This document shows, one piece after another, positions 45,990-54,857 of a stretch of 64,000 bases of DNA; position 1 is the first letter of the stretch, and each line of letters opens with the position of its first letter. Under the pieces are notes generated by a model. It was not told the origin of the DNA. It did not search any database and saw only the letters and a list, made by a program, of their open reading frames with translations. The position numbers were made by a program, and so were the translations under genes. The stretch comes from Brytella acorum. Lineage in GTDB: Bacteria; Pseudomonadota; Alphaproteobacteria; Acetobacterales; Acetobacteraceae. Location: contig NZ_JARBJP010000002.1 of the NCBI RefSeq assembly GCF_029309905.1, positions 62,001 through 126,000 of the forward strand, given 5' to 3'.

Positions 45990-47065
45990 GATGCCTTCAA
46001 TGTTGCGGTCACACGCAGTCCTTTTGTGCCGTGTCGTATGTCGAGCATGCCACCGGCTGCGGCCAGACGGCTGCGCATGCCGCGCAGGCCCGTACCCTCC
46101 GCGATCGAGGGACGTCGGGCGAATGGGATATCAGCCTGCCCGTCGTCTTCCACCGCCATCATGGCCACGCCCGTTTTGTCGGTAAACAGGTGAATATAAC
46201 AGTTCGCCGCGCCCGAATGCCGGATGACATTCGTGACGGCTTCGCGCAACGCCATCGCCAGAACCCCGTCCTGGGAAGGACTGATGCCATCGGCGGAGCC
46301 CTCGTTATGCAAGGCGATCCCGGCACTCGCCAGTGCGCTGCGGGCCCGCTCGACTTCATGCGGCAGGGACGCGCCGTGCATGCCGCGAACGGCGGCCCGG
46401 ACCTCGCGCAGGGCCTGTCGCGCCGTCTCCGCGATTTCATGAACTTCCGTCTGGGCGCGCTCGGGATGGGTCGGCGCGATCCGCTCGGCCAGTTCCGCCT
46501 TGACGGCGATCACGGTCAGCGAGTGGCCAAGCAGATCGTGGATATCGCGTGCGATGCGTTCGCGTTCATTGCTCGCCGCGAGGGCGCGGACTTCCCCCTG
46601 CGCTTCGAGAAGCTGCGCATGGCGCACGGCCAGATCGTTCATGAGCGACGTGCCCATGAAGGACGCGAAGCCGAATGTGGCTCCGAAAACGATGTCGGGC
46701 CAGTGACGTCCGCTCAGCCAGCAGAAGATCGCCAGTGCGAGGAGGAGGAAACCGAAGGCGGCCTGGGCGCGACGTCGTGGCGTGGTTCCGGCAATGGTTG
46801 CAGCGGCATAGATGAAGATGACCGGCCAGATCGCGTGAAACGGCGACATGGCAAAGGCGATCGCCGCGATCGCGACGCCCTGCCACAAGCGCGGGCGCAG
46901 CGGATTATGCGAGAAATACAGCGCCAGGAAGGAGATGAGGCCAGCCAGCGAGCCGACCACATCGATCGTGTGGACACCGTCGAAAAACCACGGAATCGGA
47001 TAGATCACGAGATAGACGAGATGGGCGATCCGGTACCGCAGACTGCCAAGCCGCGCGCGGTCCAT
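45986..47065 (-). CDS. DesK-type sensor histidine kinase
   Basis: A 359-residue membrane kinase. About five or six N-terminal hydrophobic spans with very short loops (LVYLVIYPIPWFF, FALSPFHAIWPVIFIYAAAT, FGFLLLALAIFCWL) are followed by a HisKA_3 dimerisation domain with phospho-histidine box ERIARDIHDLLGHSLTVIAVKAEL and an ATPase domain (REAVTNVIRHSGA, VEDDGQ, GTGLRGMRSRLAAAGG). This is the DesK/LiaS style, in which the membrane part itself senses the envelope or lipid state. A GTG seven codons upstream (47086) is an alternative start. Pairs with the response regulator. Confidence 0.93.
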   Translation of the reverse strand: MDRARLGSLRYRIAHLVYLVIYPIPWFFDGVHTIDVVGSLAGLISFLALYFSHNPLRPRLWQGVAIAAIAFAMSPFHAIWPVIFIYAAATIAGTTPRRRAQAAFGFLLLALAIFCWLSGRHWPDIVFGATFGFASFMGTSLMNDLAVRHAQLLEAQGEVRALAASNERERIARDIHDLLGHSLTVIAVKAELAERIAPTHPERAQTEVHEIAETARQALREVRAAVRGMHGASLPHEVERARSALASAGIALHNEGSADGISPSQDGVLAMALREAVTNVIRHSGAANCYIHLFTDKTGVAMMAVEDDGQADIPFARRPSIAEGTGLRGMRSRLAAAGGMLDIRHGTKGLRVTATLKAS

Positions 47066-47224
47066 GCCGGAGGTGATCCTGTTCACCTCATGGGGTGGAT
47101 TGCCTTCCGGGATGGCCGCCGTCGTGTTCAGGGCTTCCGTTCCTTGTGAGGTGCTGGTCCCGAATGGACCACCACGTCGCCCGCCACGCCAGTGAGGGCG
47201 ATCATGCGGAACGACTGACAGCCG

Positions 47225-48502
47225 TCATGCGGGCTCTGCAAGTACATGATGCTTGCGACCCGAGGAGAGCTTGATCACACCGTCGATCACCGACTCGTTC
47301 GAGATGATGGCGTTTTCGTCCGCGACCACCACATCGTTGACGCGGGCGCCACCGCCGCGGATGAGGCGGCGGGCCTCACCGTTGCTCGCGGCCAGCCCCG
47401 CTTCGGCGAACAGACGAAAAGCGGGCACACCGTCCTCGACAAGGGCTCGCGCGATGGAACGGCGCGGCAGATCGGCGGCGAGCGCACCCTGCTCGAACGT
47501 GCGACGCGCGGTCTCCGCGGCGTCCTCGGCGGCGGCGCGACCGTGGCAGATCGCCGTGGCTTCGGTGGCCAGGATTTTCTTCGCTTCGTTGATTTCGGCA
47601 CCTTCCAGACTGCCGAGACGCGCGCATTCCTCGACGGGAAGCTCCGTGAACAGCTTGAGGAAGCGACCCACATCCGCATCTTCGGTATTGCGCCAGAACT
47701 GCCAGTATTCGAACACGGACAGGCGCTCGGCGGAGACCCATGTCGCGCCATTGGCGGACTTGCCCATCTTGGCGCCCGAGGCGGTCGTCAGGAGCGGCGT
47801 GGTGAGGCCGAAAACCTGCTTGCCATCCGTGCGGCGCACGAGGTCGATGCCTGCGACGATATTGCCCCACTGATCCGAACCGCCCATCTGCAGCGTCACG
47901 CCGTGGCGGCGGTTCAGTTCGCGGAAATCATAGGATTGCAGAATGGAGTAGTTGAACTCCAGGAAGGTCAGTCCCTGTTCGCGCTCGAGGCGCTGCTTGA
48001 CGCTGTCGAAGGAGAGCATGCGCGCGACGGAGAAATGAACGCCGACATCCTGAAGGAGATCGATGTAGGAAAGTCTGTCCAGCCAGTCGGCATTGTTGGC
48101 GAGCATCGCGTCGGAGGGTTCGTTTCCGAAAGAGAGAAACTGGCGCAGGCTGCCCTCGATGCCGCTCAGGTTATGAGCGAGTTTTTCAGGACTGAGCATC
48201 GAGCGGGCTTCGTCACGGAAAGACGGGTCGCCGATCCTGGCCGTGCCGCCGCCCATCAGGGCGACCGGGCGATGGCCGTGGCGCTGGAGCATGCGCAGAG
48301 CCATGAGGGAGAGCGCGTTGCCCACATGCAGGGAGTCCGCTGTGGGATCAAAGCCGATGTAAGCCGTGATGGGACCCGCCAGCATGGCTTCGTCCAGTGC
48401 TTCGAGGTCAGTGCACTGGAAAATGAAGCCGCGCGCCTGGGCGTCGCGGAGAAAGGCGCTCTTGGGCATGTCTCGGGGGTCCGTCAGTCTCTTGCTGGGC
48501 AT
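47225..48502 (-). CDS. tyrS: Tyrosyl-tRNA synthetase
   Basis: A 425-residue class I synthetase. Seen: [18 protein letters not shown], where HVGN stands for [31 protein letters not shown]; and the KMSKS variant [11 protein letters not shown]-terminal S4 RNA-binding domain follows ([18 protein letters not shown]). Length is standard for TyrRS-S type. Single gene, with the sensor kinase gene downstream of a gap of about 140 bases. Confidence 0.97.
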   Translation of the reverse strand: MPSKRLTDPRDMPKSAFLRDAQARGFIFQCTDLEALDEAMLAGPITAYIGFDPTADSLHVGNALSLMALRMLQRHGHRPVALMGGGTARIGDPSFRDEARSMLSPEKLAHNLSGIEGSLRQFLSFGNEPSDAMLANNADWLDRLSYIDLLQDVGVHFSVARMLSFDSVKQRLEREQGLTFLEFNYSILQSYDFRELNRRHGVTLQMGGSDQWGNIVAGIDLVRRTDGKQVFGLTTPLLTTASGAKMGKSANGATWVSAERLSVFEYWQFWRNTEDADVGRFLKLFTELPVEECARLGSLEGAEINEAKKILATEATAICHGRAAAEDAAETARRTFEQGALAADLPRRSIARALVEDGVPAFRLFAEAGLAASNGEARRLIRGGGARVNDVVVADENAIISNESVIDGVIKLSSGRKHHVLAEPA

Positions 48503-48635
48503 GAATGGATCATGGCGGTCCTACCATGGGCGGCGAGCATGGAGAACACTTCTGTCGGAAAAAGCGGCGAAATGAAGAAGGGCGGGGCTTCCGGAAGTAG
48601 CCGCGCCCCTGGAGAGCGTGTCGAGGTGGCGACGG

Positions 48636-49301
48636 TCAGTCCGCAGCCAGCGCCAGGGACTTCCGCGCCATCATCGTGGTCACGTGATCCTCGAGAGCCT
48701 CTCCCACCTGATCGGCCTGACGGGCGAAGATATGATCCGCGTCGTCGAAAACGCGATAATCGACCGTCACGTTCTTCTGCGTGTTCAGCTTGTCGACCAG
48801 CTTGCGGATGCCTGGCTCGGGAGCCAGTTCGTCCTTTCCGCCGGCAATCATGAGACCGCCGCACGGACATGGCGCGAGAAAGCCGAAATCATAATCGTTG
48901 GCGGGAGGAGCCACACTGATCCACCCGCTGACTTCAGGTCGGCGCATGAGAAGCTGCATGCCGACGAACGCGCCGAAGGAATACCCAGCGATCCAGATCG
49001 TGCTGGAGTTGGGATTGATCATCTGCATCCAGTCGAGCGCGGCCGCGGCGTCGGAAATTTCCCCGATGCCACCGTCATAACGTCCCTGGCTGCGACCCAC
49101 GCCGCGCGAATTGTATCGCATCACGGAGAAGCCGAGCTTCTCGAAGCTGCGATACATCGTGTAGGTGATACGATTGTTCATCGTGCCGCCATGCAGCGGA
49201 TGGGGATGCAGGATCAGAGCAAGCGGCGCATTGGGCTCGTCCGAATGATGATAACGTCCCTCCAGCCGGCCGTCCGGGCCGGCGAACATGACTTCTGGCA
49301 T
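48636..49301 (-). CDS. Alpha/beta hydrolase
   Basis: A 221-residue serine hydrolase of the short dienelactone-hydrolase-like type (COG2945). Seen: LALILHPHPLHGGTMNNRI (oxyanion region), MRYNSRGVGRSQGRYDGGIGE, the nucleophile elbow GYSFGAF, then IAGGKDELAPE (acid) and DDADHIF (catalytic histidine). Substrate unknown; the family is cytoplasmic. A perfect 7-bp hairpin (49327-49333 with 49343-49349) lies 26 bases before its start. Confidence 0.88.
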   Translation of the reverse strand: MPEVMFAGPDGRLEGRYHHSDEPNAPLALILHPHPLHGGTMNNRITYTMYRSFEKLGFSVMRYNSRGVGRSQGRYDGGIGEISDAAAALDWMQMINPNSSTIWIAGYSFGAFVGMQLLMRRPEVSGWISVAPPANDYDFGFLAPCPCGGLMIAGGKDELAPEPGIRKLVDKLNTQKNVTVDYRVFDDADHIFARQADQVGEALEDHVTTMMARKSLALAAD

Positions 49302-49796
49302 TCAATGACTTTCCACAATCGTCTGACGCCGCCTTGTGGCATGGCGGCGCAGTGTTAAAATACCGCAGCCCGGAAAATGATGCCCCATCTCCGGACCGGA
49401 TGAAAACGGATGCTGCGTTGTCGGACGATCCGTTCAGTAGTCGTCGGAATTCAGGACCGAAATTGGGCGTCCGGGAGCGGCGCTTCGGCACTGCCGGGCG
49501 AGGCGGGGTGGAGCGCTGACACAGGCATAGAGGCTTACTCCTTGATCCTGGCTGGCGGCTCCGGCATGTCGCAGGTCCCGCCTGACGGCTTTCACATGGT
49601 CCCGCTAATGCCCCACATGGGACGCGGGACTGTTCCGACCGTCTTTCCGTTGGGGCCGTGTATAACGGTCGGGACAAGAGAAAAGCCACATGAATCGTCA
49701 CAAACCGATCGCAGATTGGTATTTTTGTGAATTTACCTTGTATTTTCGGTGTCATCCGCTTGTCACAAGTGCCCGCTGTCACGAGTTGGAGACTCC
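49302..49796. other. Structured divergent intergenic region before the cysteine desulfurases
   Basis: A 495-base gap with no believable gene. Several structures are visible: a hairpin CGCCGCC/GGCGGCG (49327-49333, 49343-49349); two direct copies of GTCCCGC (49575-49581, 49599-49605) with an inverted copy GCGGGAC (49624-49630); and a 10-bp stem with one wobble pair (49632-49641 with 49666-49675). The last 100 bases are AT-rich and probably contain the promoter of the desulfurase operon. An unlisted small RNA or a cis-regulatory leader is possible. Confidence 0.4.
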
Positions 49797-50888
49797 ATGA
49801 CCGTCTATCTTGATGCCAACGCTACCGAACCTCCGAGGCCCGCAGCACTTGAAGCGCTGACCGAGGTTGCGCGTCTAACGGGAAACCCGTCCTCGGTTCA
49901 TGCTTTCGGGCGCGAGGGCCGCCGCGTGCTGGAAACCGCCCGACGAAGTCTTGCCGAGCCGTTCGGCACCCACGCCGAGCAGGTGATTTTCACGTCTGGG
50001 GGGACCGAAGCAGATGCGCTGGCCGTGCATGGTTTTGGTCATGGCCGTCGCCTGCTGGTTGGCGCGACCGAACATGACGCCGTGCTCCAGGCGCGACCCG
50101 AGCGCGATATATTGCCCGTTCACGCCGATGGCACCCTGGATCTGGCGGCTCTGGAGCGGGCCCTGGCAGGAGACAGCCCTGCGATGGTCTGCGCGATGGC
50201 GGCCAATAACGAGACGGGCGTTCTGCATCCCCTGCACGACATCGCGGCTCTGTGCCGAAAAGCCGGTGCCTGGCTGCATGTCGATGCGGTGCAGGCGCCC
50301 GGGCGTCTGGCGCTCGATTTTGCGGCGTCTGGCGCGGACAGCATGGCGATCTCGGGTCATAAGTTTGGCGGCGTTAAAGGGGCGGGAGCGTTGCTGCTGA
50401 GGGGGCCGTCGCGCGTCGAACCGTTGATGGTCGGGGGAGGGCAGGAGCGCGGTCGCCGTGGCGGCACGCCCGCATTGCCGGCCATAGCCGCCATGACGGC
50501 CGCCCTGACGGAGGCGCTGGGCGATGACGTCCGGCGTATCGCCGTTCTGCGCGACCGCCTTGAGAACGACGCGCGGGCGGCGGGAGCCATGGTGGTCGGA
50601 GACAGAGCCTCGCGCCTCGGAAATACGACGTGTCTCGTGCTTGCGGGCGTATCGGCGCAGACCCAGCTTATGACGCTCGATCTCGATGGCATCGCGGTCT
50701 CGGCGGGGTCTGCCTGTTCTTCGGGCAAGGTTTCGGCCTCCCATGTTCTCAGAGCGATGGGATACGGGCCGGAGGCGGGACAGGCGATCCGGGTCTCTCT
50801 GCCCTGGAACGTCGCCGAAGGGGACGTTGAGGCTTTCCTGTCTGCCTATCAGCGGATGACCGCACGATTGGGAAGGCGCGATCCATGA
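49797..50888 (+). CDS. Cysteine desulfurase family protein (first of tandem pair)
   Basis: A 363-residue class V aminotransferase-fold enzyme. Seen: YLDANATEPPRP, NPSSVHAFGREGR, FTSGGTEADALA, GATEHDAVLQA (catalytic His), WLHVDAVQAPGRL, the PLP lysine in AISGHKFGGVKGAG, and the catalytic cysteine loop SAGSACSSGKVSASHVLRAMG. The substrate-sulfur site is intact, so it should form a persulfide from L-cysteine. GGAG precedes the ATG at 49797. It overlaps the next desulfurase gene by 4 bases. It is the more divergent of the two and may serve a dedicated acceptor. Confidence 0.88.
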   Translation: MTVYLDANATEPPRPAALEALTEVARLTGNPSSVHAFGREGRRVLETARRSLAEPFGTHAEQVIFTSGGTEADALAVHGFGHGRRLLVGATEHDAVLQARPERDILPVHADGTLDLAALERALAGDSPAMVCAMAANNETGVLHPLHDIAALCRKAGAWLHVDAVQAPGRLALDFAASGADSMAISGHKFGGVKGAGALLLRGPSRVEPLMVGGGQERGRRGGTPALPAIAAMTAALTEALGDDVRRIAVLRDRLENDARAAGAMVVGDRASRLGNTTCLVLAGVSAQTQLMTLDLDGIAVSAGSACSSGKVSASHVLRAMGYGPEAGQAIRVSLPWNVAEGDVEAFLSAYQRMTARLGRRDP

Positions 50889-52015
50889 TCTATCTCGACA
50901 ATCAGGCGACGACACGCTGCGATCCGCGTGTCGTCGAGGCGATGCTTCCATATTTCTCCGAGATGTTCGGCAATCCGCACAGCGCGGAACACGCGGCCGG
51001 TCAGGCCGCCGCGGCGGCCGTGGAGACCGCGCGGGAACAGGTGGCGGCACTCCTGGAGGCCGATGCGCGGGAGATCGTCTTCACATCGGGGGCCACGGAA
51101 GCCAACAACATCGCCATCAAGGGTGGCGTCCGTCACAGGCTGAGGCAGGGCGATGCGGCGCGACGGGTCATAACGACCGCCACGGAGCATAAATGCGTGC
51201 TCGAATCCGTCCTGTCCCTGCGGGCGGAAGGCTGTGAGCCGGTCATTCTTCCCGTCGAGCATGACGGTCGCCTCAATCCGGCGAAGCTGGAAGCCGCGTT
51301 GCAGGTGCCGACCCTGCTCGTCAGCATCATGGGGGCCAATAACGAAACGGGGGTTCTACAGGACCTCGCGACGCTGGCGCCCATGGTTCGCCGTCACGGT
51401 GCCCTGATGCACAGTGATCTTGCCCAGATCGCGGGAAAACTGCCGGTGTCGGTCGCCAGTCTCGATCTCGCCTCCGTGTCCGGTCACAAGATGTATGGCC
51501 CCAAGGGGATCGGCGCTCTTTACGTGAGGCGCCGTCCTCGGGTCCGGCTCGAGCCGCTTTTTTCCGGGGGCGGACAGGAGCGGGGCGTGCGGTCGGGCAC
51601 TTTGCCGACCGCTCTTGTGGTGGGGCTGGGTCGCGCCTGTGCGATCGCAATGGCGGAACTGTCCGAGGAAGCGCGGCGGTCCGCCGCCCTGCGGGATCGG
51701 CTCTGGGACGCATTGCAGGCCATGGATGGCAGGATATGCCGGAACGGGTCGTCCGAGCACGTCCTGCCGGGCGCGCTGAACCTGTGTTTCGGGCCTGGAC
51801 GGCGCGCTCAGGATCTGATGGGCGCATTGCCCGAACTGGCGGTGTCCACGGGCTCGGCCTGTTCGTCGGCGGAGGTGGTGCCATCCTACGTCCTGACGGC
51901 GATGGGCCTGACCGAAGATGAGGCGTCGAGAAGCTTGCGTCTCTCGGTGGGACGCTTTACGTCGGGCCCGCAAATAGAACAGGCCGCCGCGATGTTCCGG
52001 CGCGCTTTGTCATAG
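50885..52015 (+). CDS. Cysteine desulfurase, IscS-like (second of tandem pair)
   Basis: A 376-residue PLP enzyme that moves sulfur from cysteine to Fe-S scaffold and tRNA-thiolation acceptors. Seen: [57 protein letters not shown], the PLP lysine in [17 protein letters not shown], and the catalytic loop [21 protein letters not shown]. Translationally coupled to the preceding desulfurase by ATGA and followed by ferredoxin and mnmA. It is the likelier sulfur donor for MnmA, but that is an inference. Confidence 0.93.
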   Translation: MIYLDNQATTRCDPRVVEAMLPYFSEMFGNPHSAEHAAGQAAAAAVETAREQVAALLEADAREIVFTSGATEANNIAIKGGVRHRLRQGDAARRVITTATEHKCVLESVLSLRAEGCEPVILPVEHDGRLNPAKLEAALQVPTLLVSIMGANNETGVLQDLATLAPMVRRHGALMHSDLAQIAGKLPVSVASLDLASVSGHKMYGPKGIGALYVRRRPRVRLEPLFSGGGQERGVRSGTLPTALVVGLGRACAIAMAELSEEARRSAALRDRLWDALQAMDGRICRNGSSEHVLPGALNLCFGPGRRAQDLMGALPELAVSTGSACSSAEVVPSYVLTAMGLTEDEASRSLRLSVGRFTSGPQIEQAAAMFRRALS

Positions 52016-52038
52016 CCATTTTTCCAGGACAGAACCAC

Positions 52039-52353
52039 ATGCCTCACATGACCTTTATCGAGCGGGACGGCACGAAGCGCGAAGTGGACGCGCCCGTCGG
52101 ACTCTCCGTGCTCGAAATCGCGCATAAGCATGACATTGATCTCGAAGGTGCGTGCGAGGGGTCCCTAGCATGCGCTACGTGCCATGTGATCGTCGATCCC
52201 GAATGGGCGGGACGTCTCTCCGCGCCGACCGACGATGAGGAAGACATGCTCGATCTGGCGTTCGGACTTGAAAAGACCTCCCGTCTCGGCTGTCAGATTG
52301 TTATGACGGATGGTCTCGACGGCCTGACTGTCCGTCTGCCGAAGGTCGGCTGA
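52039..52353 (+). CDS. fdx: [2Fe-2S] ferredoxin, adrenodoxin/Isc type
   Basis: A 104-residue electron carrier. Cysteines at 39, 45, 48 and 85 give the spacing C-x5-C-x2-C...C of Isc/adrenodoxin ferredoxins ([20 protein letters not shown]), with the acidic partner-binding helix [12 protein letters not shown]. It should supply electrons for Fe-S cluster assembly. It sits between a cysteine desulfurase gene (23 bases before) and mnmA (27 bases after), consistent with one sulfur-handling operon. Confidence 0.95.
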   Translation: MPHMTFIERDGTKREVDAPVGLSVLEIAHKHDIDLEGACEGSLACATCHVIVDPEWAGRLSAPTDDEEDMLDLAFGLEKTSRLGCQIVMTDGLDGLTVRLPKVG

Positions 52354-52380
52354 TCGTCACGCACCGCGTGCGGGGTATCC

Positions 52381-53457
52381 ATGCGTATTCTTGTCGCCAT
52401 GTCAGGGGGAGTCGACAGTTCGGTCGTCGCCGGACTGCTCAAGCACGAAGGCCATGAGGTCATCGGTGCGACGCTCCAGCTTTATGATCACGGCCAGACC
52501 GCCAAGGCGGGAGCCTGCTGCGCGGGTCGCGATATCATGGATGCGCGCGCGGTCGCCGACCAGCTCGATATTCCCCATTATGTCGTCGATGCCGAGGAAC
52601 GGTTCCGGTCCAGCGTCATCGACCAGTTCGCGGAAAGCTACGCGCGCGGCGAGACCCCCGTGCCCTGTGTGGCCTGCAATCAGGGCGTGAAATTTACCGA
52701 TCTGCTCGGCATGGCGCGTGATCTTGGTTGCGAGGCCATGGCGACGGGCCATTATGTGCGACGCGTGGAAACCGCTACGGGTGCGGAACTGCATCGCCCG
52801 GCGGACGTCGATCGCGATCAGTCGTGGTTTCTGTTCGCGACCACGCAGGATCAGCTGGATTTTCTGCGTTTCCCGCTGGGAGGGATGCCGGACAAGGCCG
52901 TCGTGAGAGCCCAGGCGGACGCCATGGGGCTTGCGATCGCCGCCAAACCCGACAGCCAGGATATCTGTTTCGTCCCCAATGGGTCTTACGCCGATATCGT
53001 GGCGCGGATGAAGCCGGAGACACGCGAGCCGGGCGAAATTGTCGATGAGCAAGGGCGTGTTCTTGGCCGTCACGACGGCATCGCGCGCTATACGGTCGGG
53101 CAAAGCAAGAGGCTCGGCGATATCAATACGCAGTCTGCGAACGGCGTGCGCCAGATGGTTACGGGCATCGACGCGCCTTCGCGCCGCATTATCGTCGGAC
53201 CGCGCCAGGGCAGTGGGCGCACGATTTTCGGGTTGCGGAATATGAACTGGCTTTTCGACGTGCCGCCTGATGGCGTGGAATGCTCCGTTCAGATCCGCGC
53301 CAGGGAAACGCCGCGCGCGGCCATGGTCAGGCGGGATGGCGACGGCGCTCAGGTGACGCTATTGGAACCCGCCATGCCGGCACCTGGACAGGCATGTGTT
53401 CTGTATCAGGGCAGCCGGGTTCTGGGTGGTGGGTTTATAAGGCGCGAACGCATTTGA
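52381..53457 (+). CDS. mnmA: tRNA-specific 2-thiouridylase MnmA
   Basis: A 358-residue enzyme that adds 2-thio groups to wobble uridine 34 of tRNAs for Lys, Glu and Gln. Seen: the PP-loop AMSGGVDSSVVAGLL, the catalytic cysteine in PCVACNQGVKF, MATGHYVRR, DRDQSWFLFA, the second cysteine in PDSQDICFVPNG, and the C-terminal beta-barrel (IARYTVGQSKRLG). It needs sulfur relayed from a cysteine desulfurase, two of which are encoded just upstream. Confidence 0.97.
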   Translation: MRILVAMSGGVDSSVVAGLLKHEGHEVIGATLQLYDHGQTAKAGACCAGRDIMDARAVADQLDIPHYVVDAEERFRSSVIDQFAESYARGETPVPCVACNQGVKFTDLLGMARDLGCEAMATGHYVRRVETATGAELHRPADVDRDQSWFLFATTQDQLDFLRFPLGGMPDKAVVRAQADAMGLAIAAKPDSQDICFVPNGSYADIVARMKPETREPGEIVDEQGRVLGRHDGIARYTVGQSKRLGDINTQSANGVRQMVTGIDAPSRRIIVGPRQGSGRTIFGLRNMNWLFDVPPDGVECSVQIRARETPRAAMVRRDGDGAQVTLLEPAMPAPGQACVLYQGSRVLGGGFIRRERI

Positions 53458-53468
53458 GGAGTGCATCC

Positions 53469-54146
53469 ATGGCGGATGTTCATGATGGGCGGCTGGTGAT
53501 CGGCACGCGTCGTTATTCGTCCTGGTCGTTGCGGGGCTGGCTTGCCGTACGCCTTGCGGGGCTGAATGTGGTCGATCAGGTCGTGCCACTGCGCGGAGGG
53601 GGCCAGACTTTCGAGCTTCGTGAGATTTCTCCCAATGGCCTCGTTCCTTATCTCGAACATAAGGAAGCGAGAATTTGGGAAAGTCTGGCCATCTGCGAAT
53701 ACTGTGCGGAAATCTCACCCGCACTTTGGCCTGAAAACCGCCTCGCCCGGGCCTGGGCGCGAAGCATCAGTGCCCAGATGCATGGTGGGTTTCCGGCTCT
53801 GCGTCAGGCCTTGCCCATGAATCTCGGCCGCAGGATGCGTCCTCGCGCAGACGGACTTTCCGAAGACGTGCAGGCCGATATCGCAGCGCTTCTCGATGTC
53901 TGGGAACGAACTCTGGACGCATTTTCCGGTCAGGGTCCGTATTTGTTCGGCCCCGAGATGGGTATCGCCGATGCGATGTTCGCCCCTATCGCGACACGTT
54001 TTTATAGCTACGGAGTCGAACTTACGGATGCGACGCAAGCTTATAGCAACGCGGTTCGCGCGCATCCCCTGATGAAGGAATGGGCGCGGCTCGCGGAGGC
54101 AGAGCCTCAGGCATGGCAGCTTGAACGCTACGAGTCTCTGAGCTGA
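53469..54146 (+). CDS. Glutathione S-transferase family protein
   Basis: A 225-residue protein with an N-terminal thioredoxin-like domain (LVIGTRRYSSWSLRGWLAVRLAG, ISPNGLVPYLEHKEARIWESLAICEY, where the serine pair binds glutathione gamma-glutamate) and a C-terminal helical domain (YLFGPEMGIADAMFAPIATRFYSYGV). It starts 11 bases after mnmA; GAGGAG precedes the ATG at 53469, ruling out the longer in-frame extension into mnmA. Substrate unknown. Confidence 0.9.
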   Translation: MADVHDGRLVIGTRRYSSWSLRGWLAVRLAGLNVVDQVVPLRGGGQTFELREISPNGLVPYLEHKEARIWESLAICEYCAEISPALWPENRLARAWARSISAQMHGGFPALRQALPMNLGRRMRPRADGLSEDVQADIAALLDVWERTLDAFSGQGPYLFGPEMGIADAMFAPIATRFYSYGVELTDATQAYSNAVRAHPLMKEWARLAEAEPQAWQLERYESLS

Positions 54147-54152
54147 GACGTC

Positions 54153-54530
54153 TCACGTCTCGGCTGAAATGACGACAGGAGCCAGTCTCTGAACGGTCGC
54201 ATAGCTGCCGCTGCGACCATAGCAGCTCTGCTCATTCGGTTCCTGCGGTATGGTCAGGAGACGAATGACATTTTCCTGCGCCTTGATCGCCAGTTGAAGC
54301 AAAGTCGCGTTTTTCCCGGATAATTCACGCACTTTTATGAGTGACTGGCGGAGGGTTTCGTCCGCATCGGACGCGTCCAGACGCATCTCCGCGAGTCGTG
54401 CCGCCACCAGTTTTTTGACGGGCAGCATGGCGATGGCGTCATGGGGGCGGCAGGCCTCTAATGCCAGATTTTCGGCCTCGATCAGCGTTGTCAGCTCATT
54501 GAGAGTCTTGAGCAATGCGTCCTGAGTCAT
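54153..54530 (-). CDS. FlgN-like flagellar protein
   Basis: A 125-residue, mostly helical protein whose position after flgJ suggests a FlgN-type chaperone for hook-associated proteins. Seen: an N-terminal helix LLKTLNELTTLIEAENLALEA with the FlgN-style leucine pattern, ARLAEMRLDASDADETLRQSLIKVRELSGKNATLLQLAIKAQENVIRL, and a short C-terminal tail. Sequence similarity alone is weak; the call leans on neighbours. Its start overlaps the flgJ-like stop by 4 bases. Confidence 0.6.
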   Translation of the reverse strand: MTQDALLKTLNELTTLIEAENLALEACRPHDAIAMLPVKKLVAARLAEMRLDASDADETLRQSLIKVRELSGKNATLLQLAIKAQENVIRLLTIPQEPNEQSCYGRSGSYATVQRLAPVVISAET

Positions 54531-54856
54531 TTCTTTTCCTGCAGTTCGAGCATCTTTTGATAAATGGCCGGGGCTAGTCCCAGGCCGCCTGCCTTTTGCA
54601 TGTTCTTCGCGAATTCGTTGATCAGCATCGGCTTGAACTGTTTTTCGCCGATGCCTCCGCCGAAAACGCCGCCATTTGCATCGCCTTCGGTCTCGAACAT
54701 GGGAGAAAGCATTTCGTTGATGGCCATCGCCTCAAAATCCTGCGCCGCCTTCCAGGTTTTTTCTTTCCTGGCATCACTCACCGATGATGAGCTTGCTGTA
54801 AGCGAAGAGGTCGGACTATTGGCCTGCGGGATATGGGTGGGGCGGATTGAGGTCAT
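54527..54856 (-). CDS. Rod-binding protein (FlgJ N-terminal/CheL-like)
   Basis: A 109-residue protein equal to the rod-capping half of FlgJ, without the peptidoglycan hydrolase half, as in CheL of other alphaproteobacteria. Seen: KTWKAAQDFEAMAINEMLSPMFE, GGGIGEKQFKPMLINEFAKNMQKAGGLGLAPAIYQKM. It guides rod assembly in the periplasm. It starts 1 base after the flgI stop. Confidence 0.88.
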   Translation of the reverse strand: MTSIRPTHIPQANSPTSSLTASSSSVSDARKEKTWKAAQDFEAMAINEMLSPMFETEGDANGGVFGGGIGEKQFKPMLINEFAKNMQKAGGLGLAPAIYQKMLELQEKK

Positions 54857-54857
54857 G

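Noticed and set aside
49075-49782. Minus-strand frame of 235 codons covering the gap upstream of the alpha/beta hydrolase
   Set aside because: Cys/Arg/Pro-rich composition unlike its neighbours, overlaps the hydrolase start and the structured gap.
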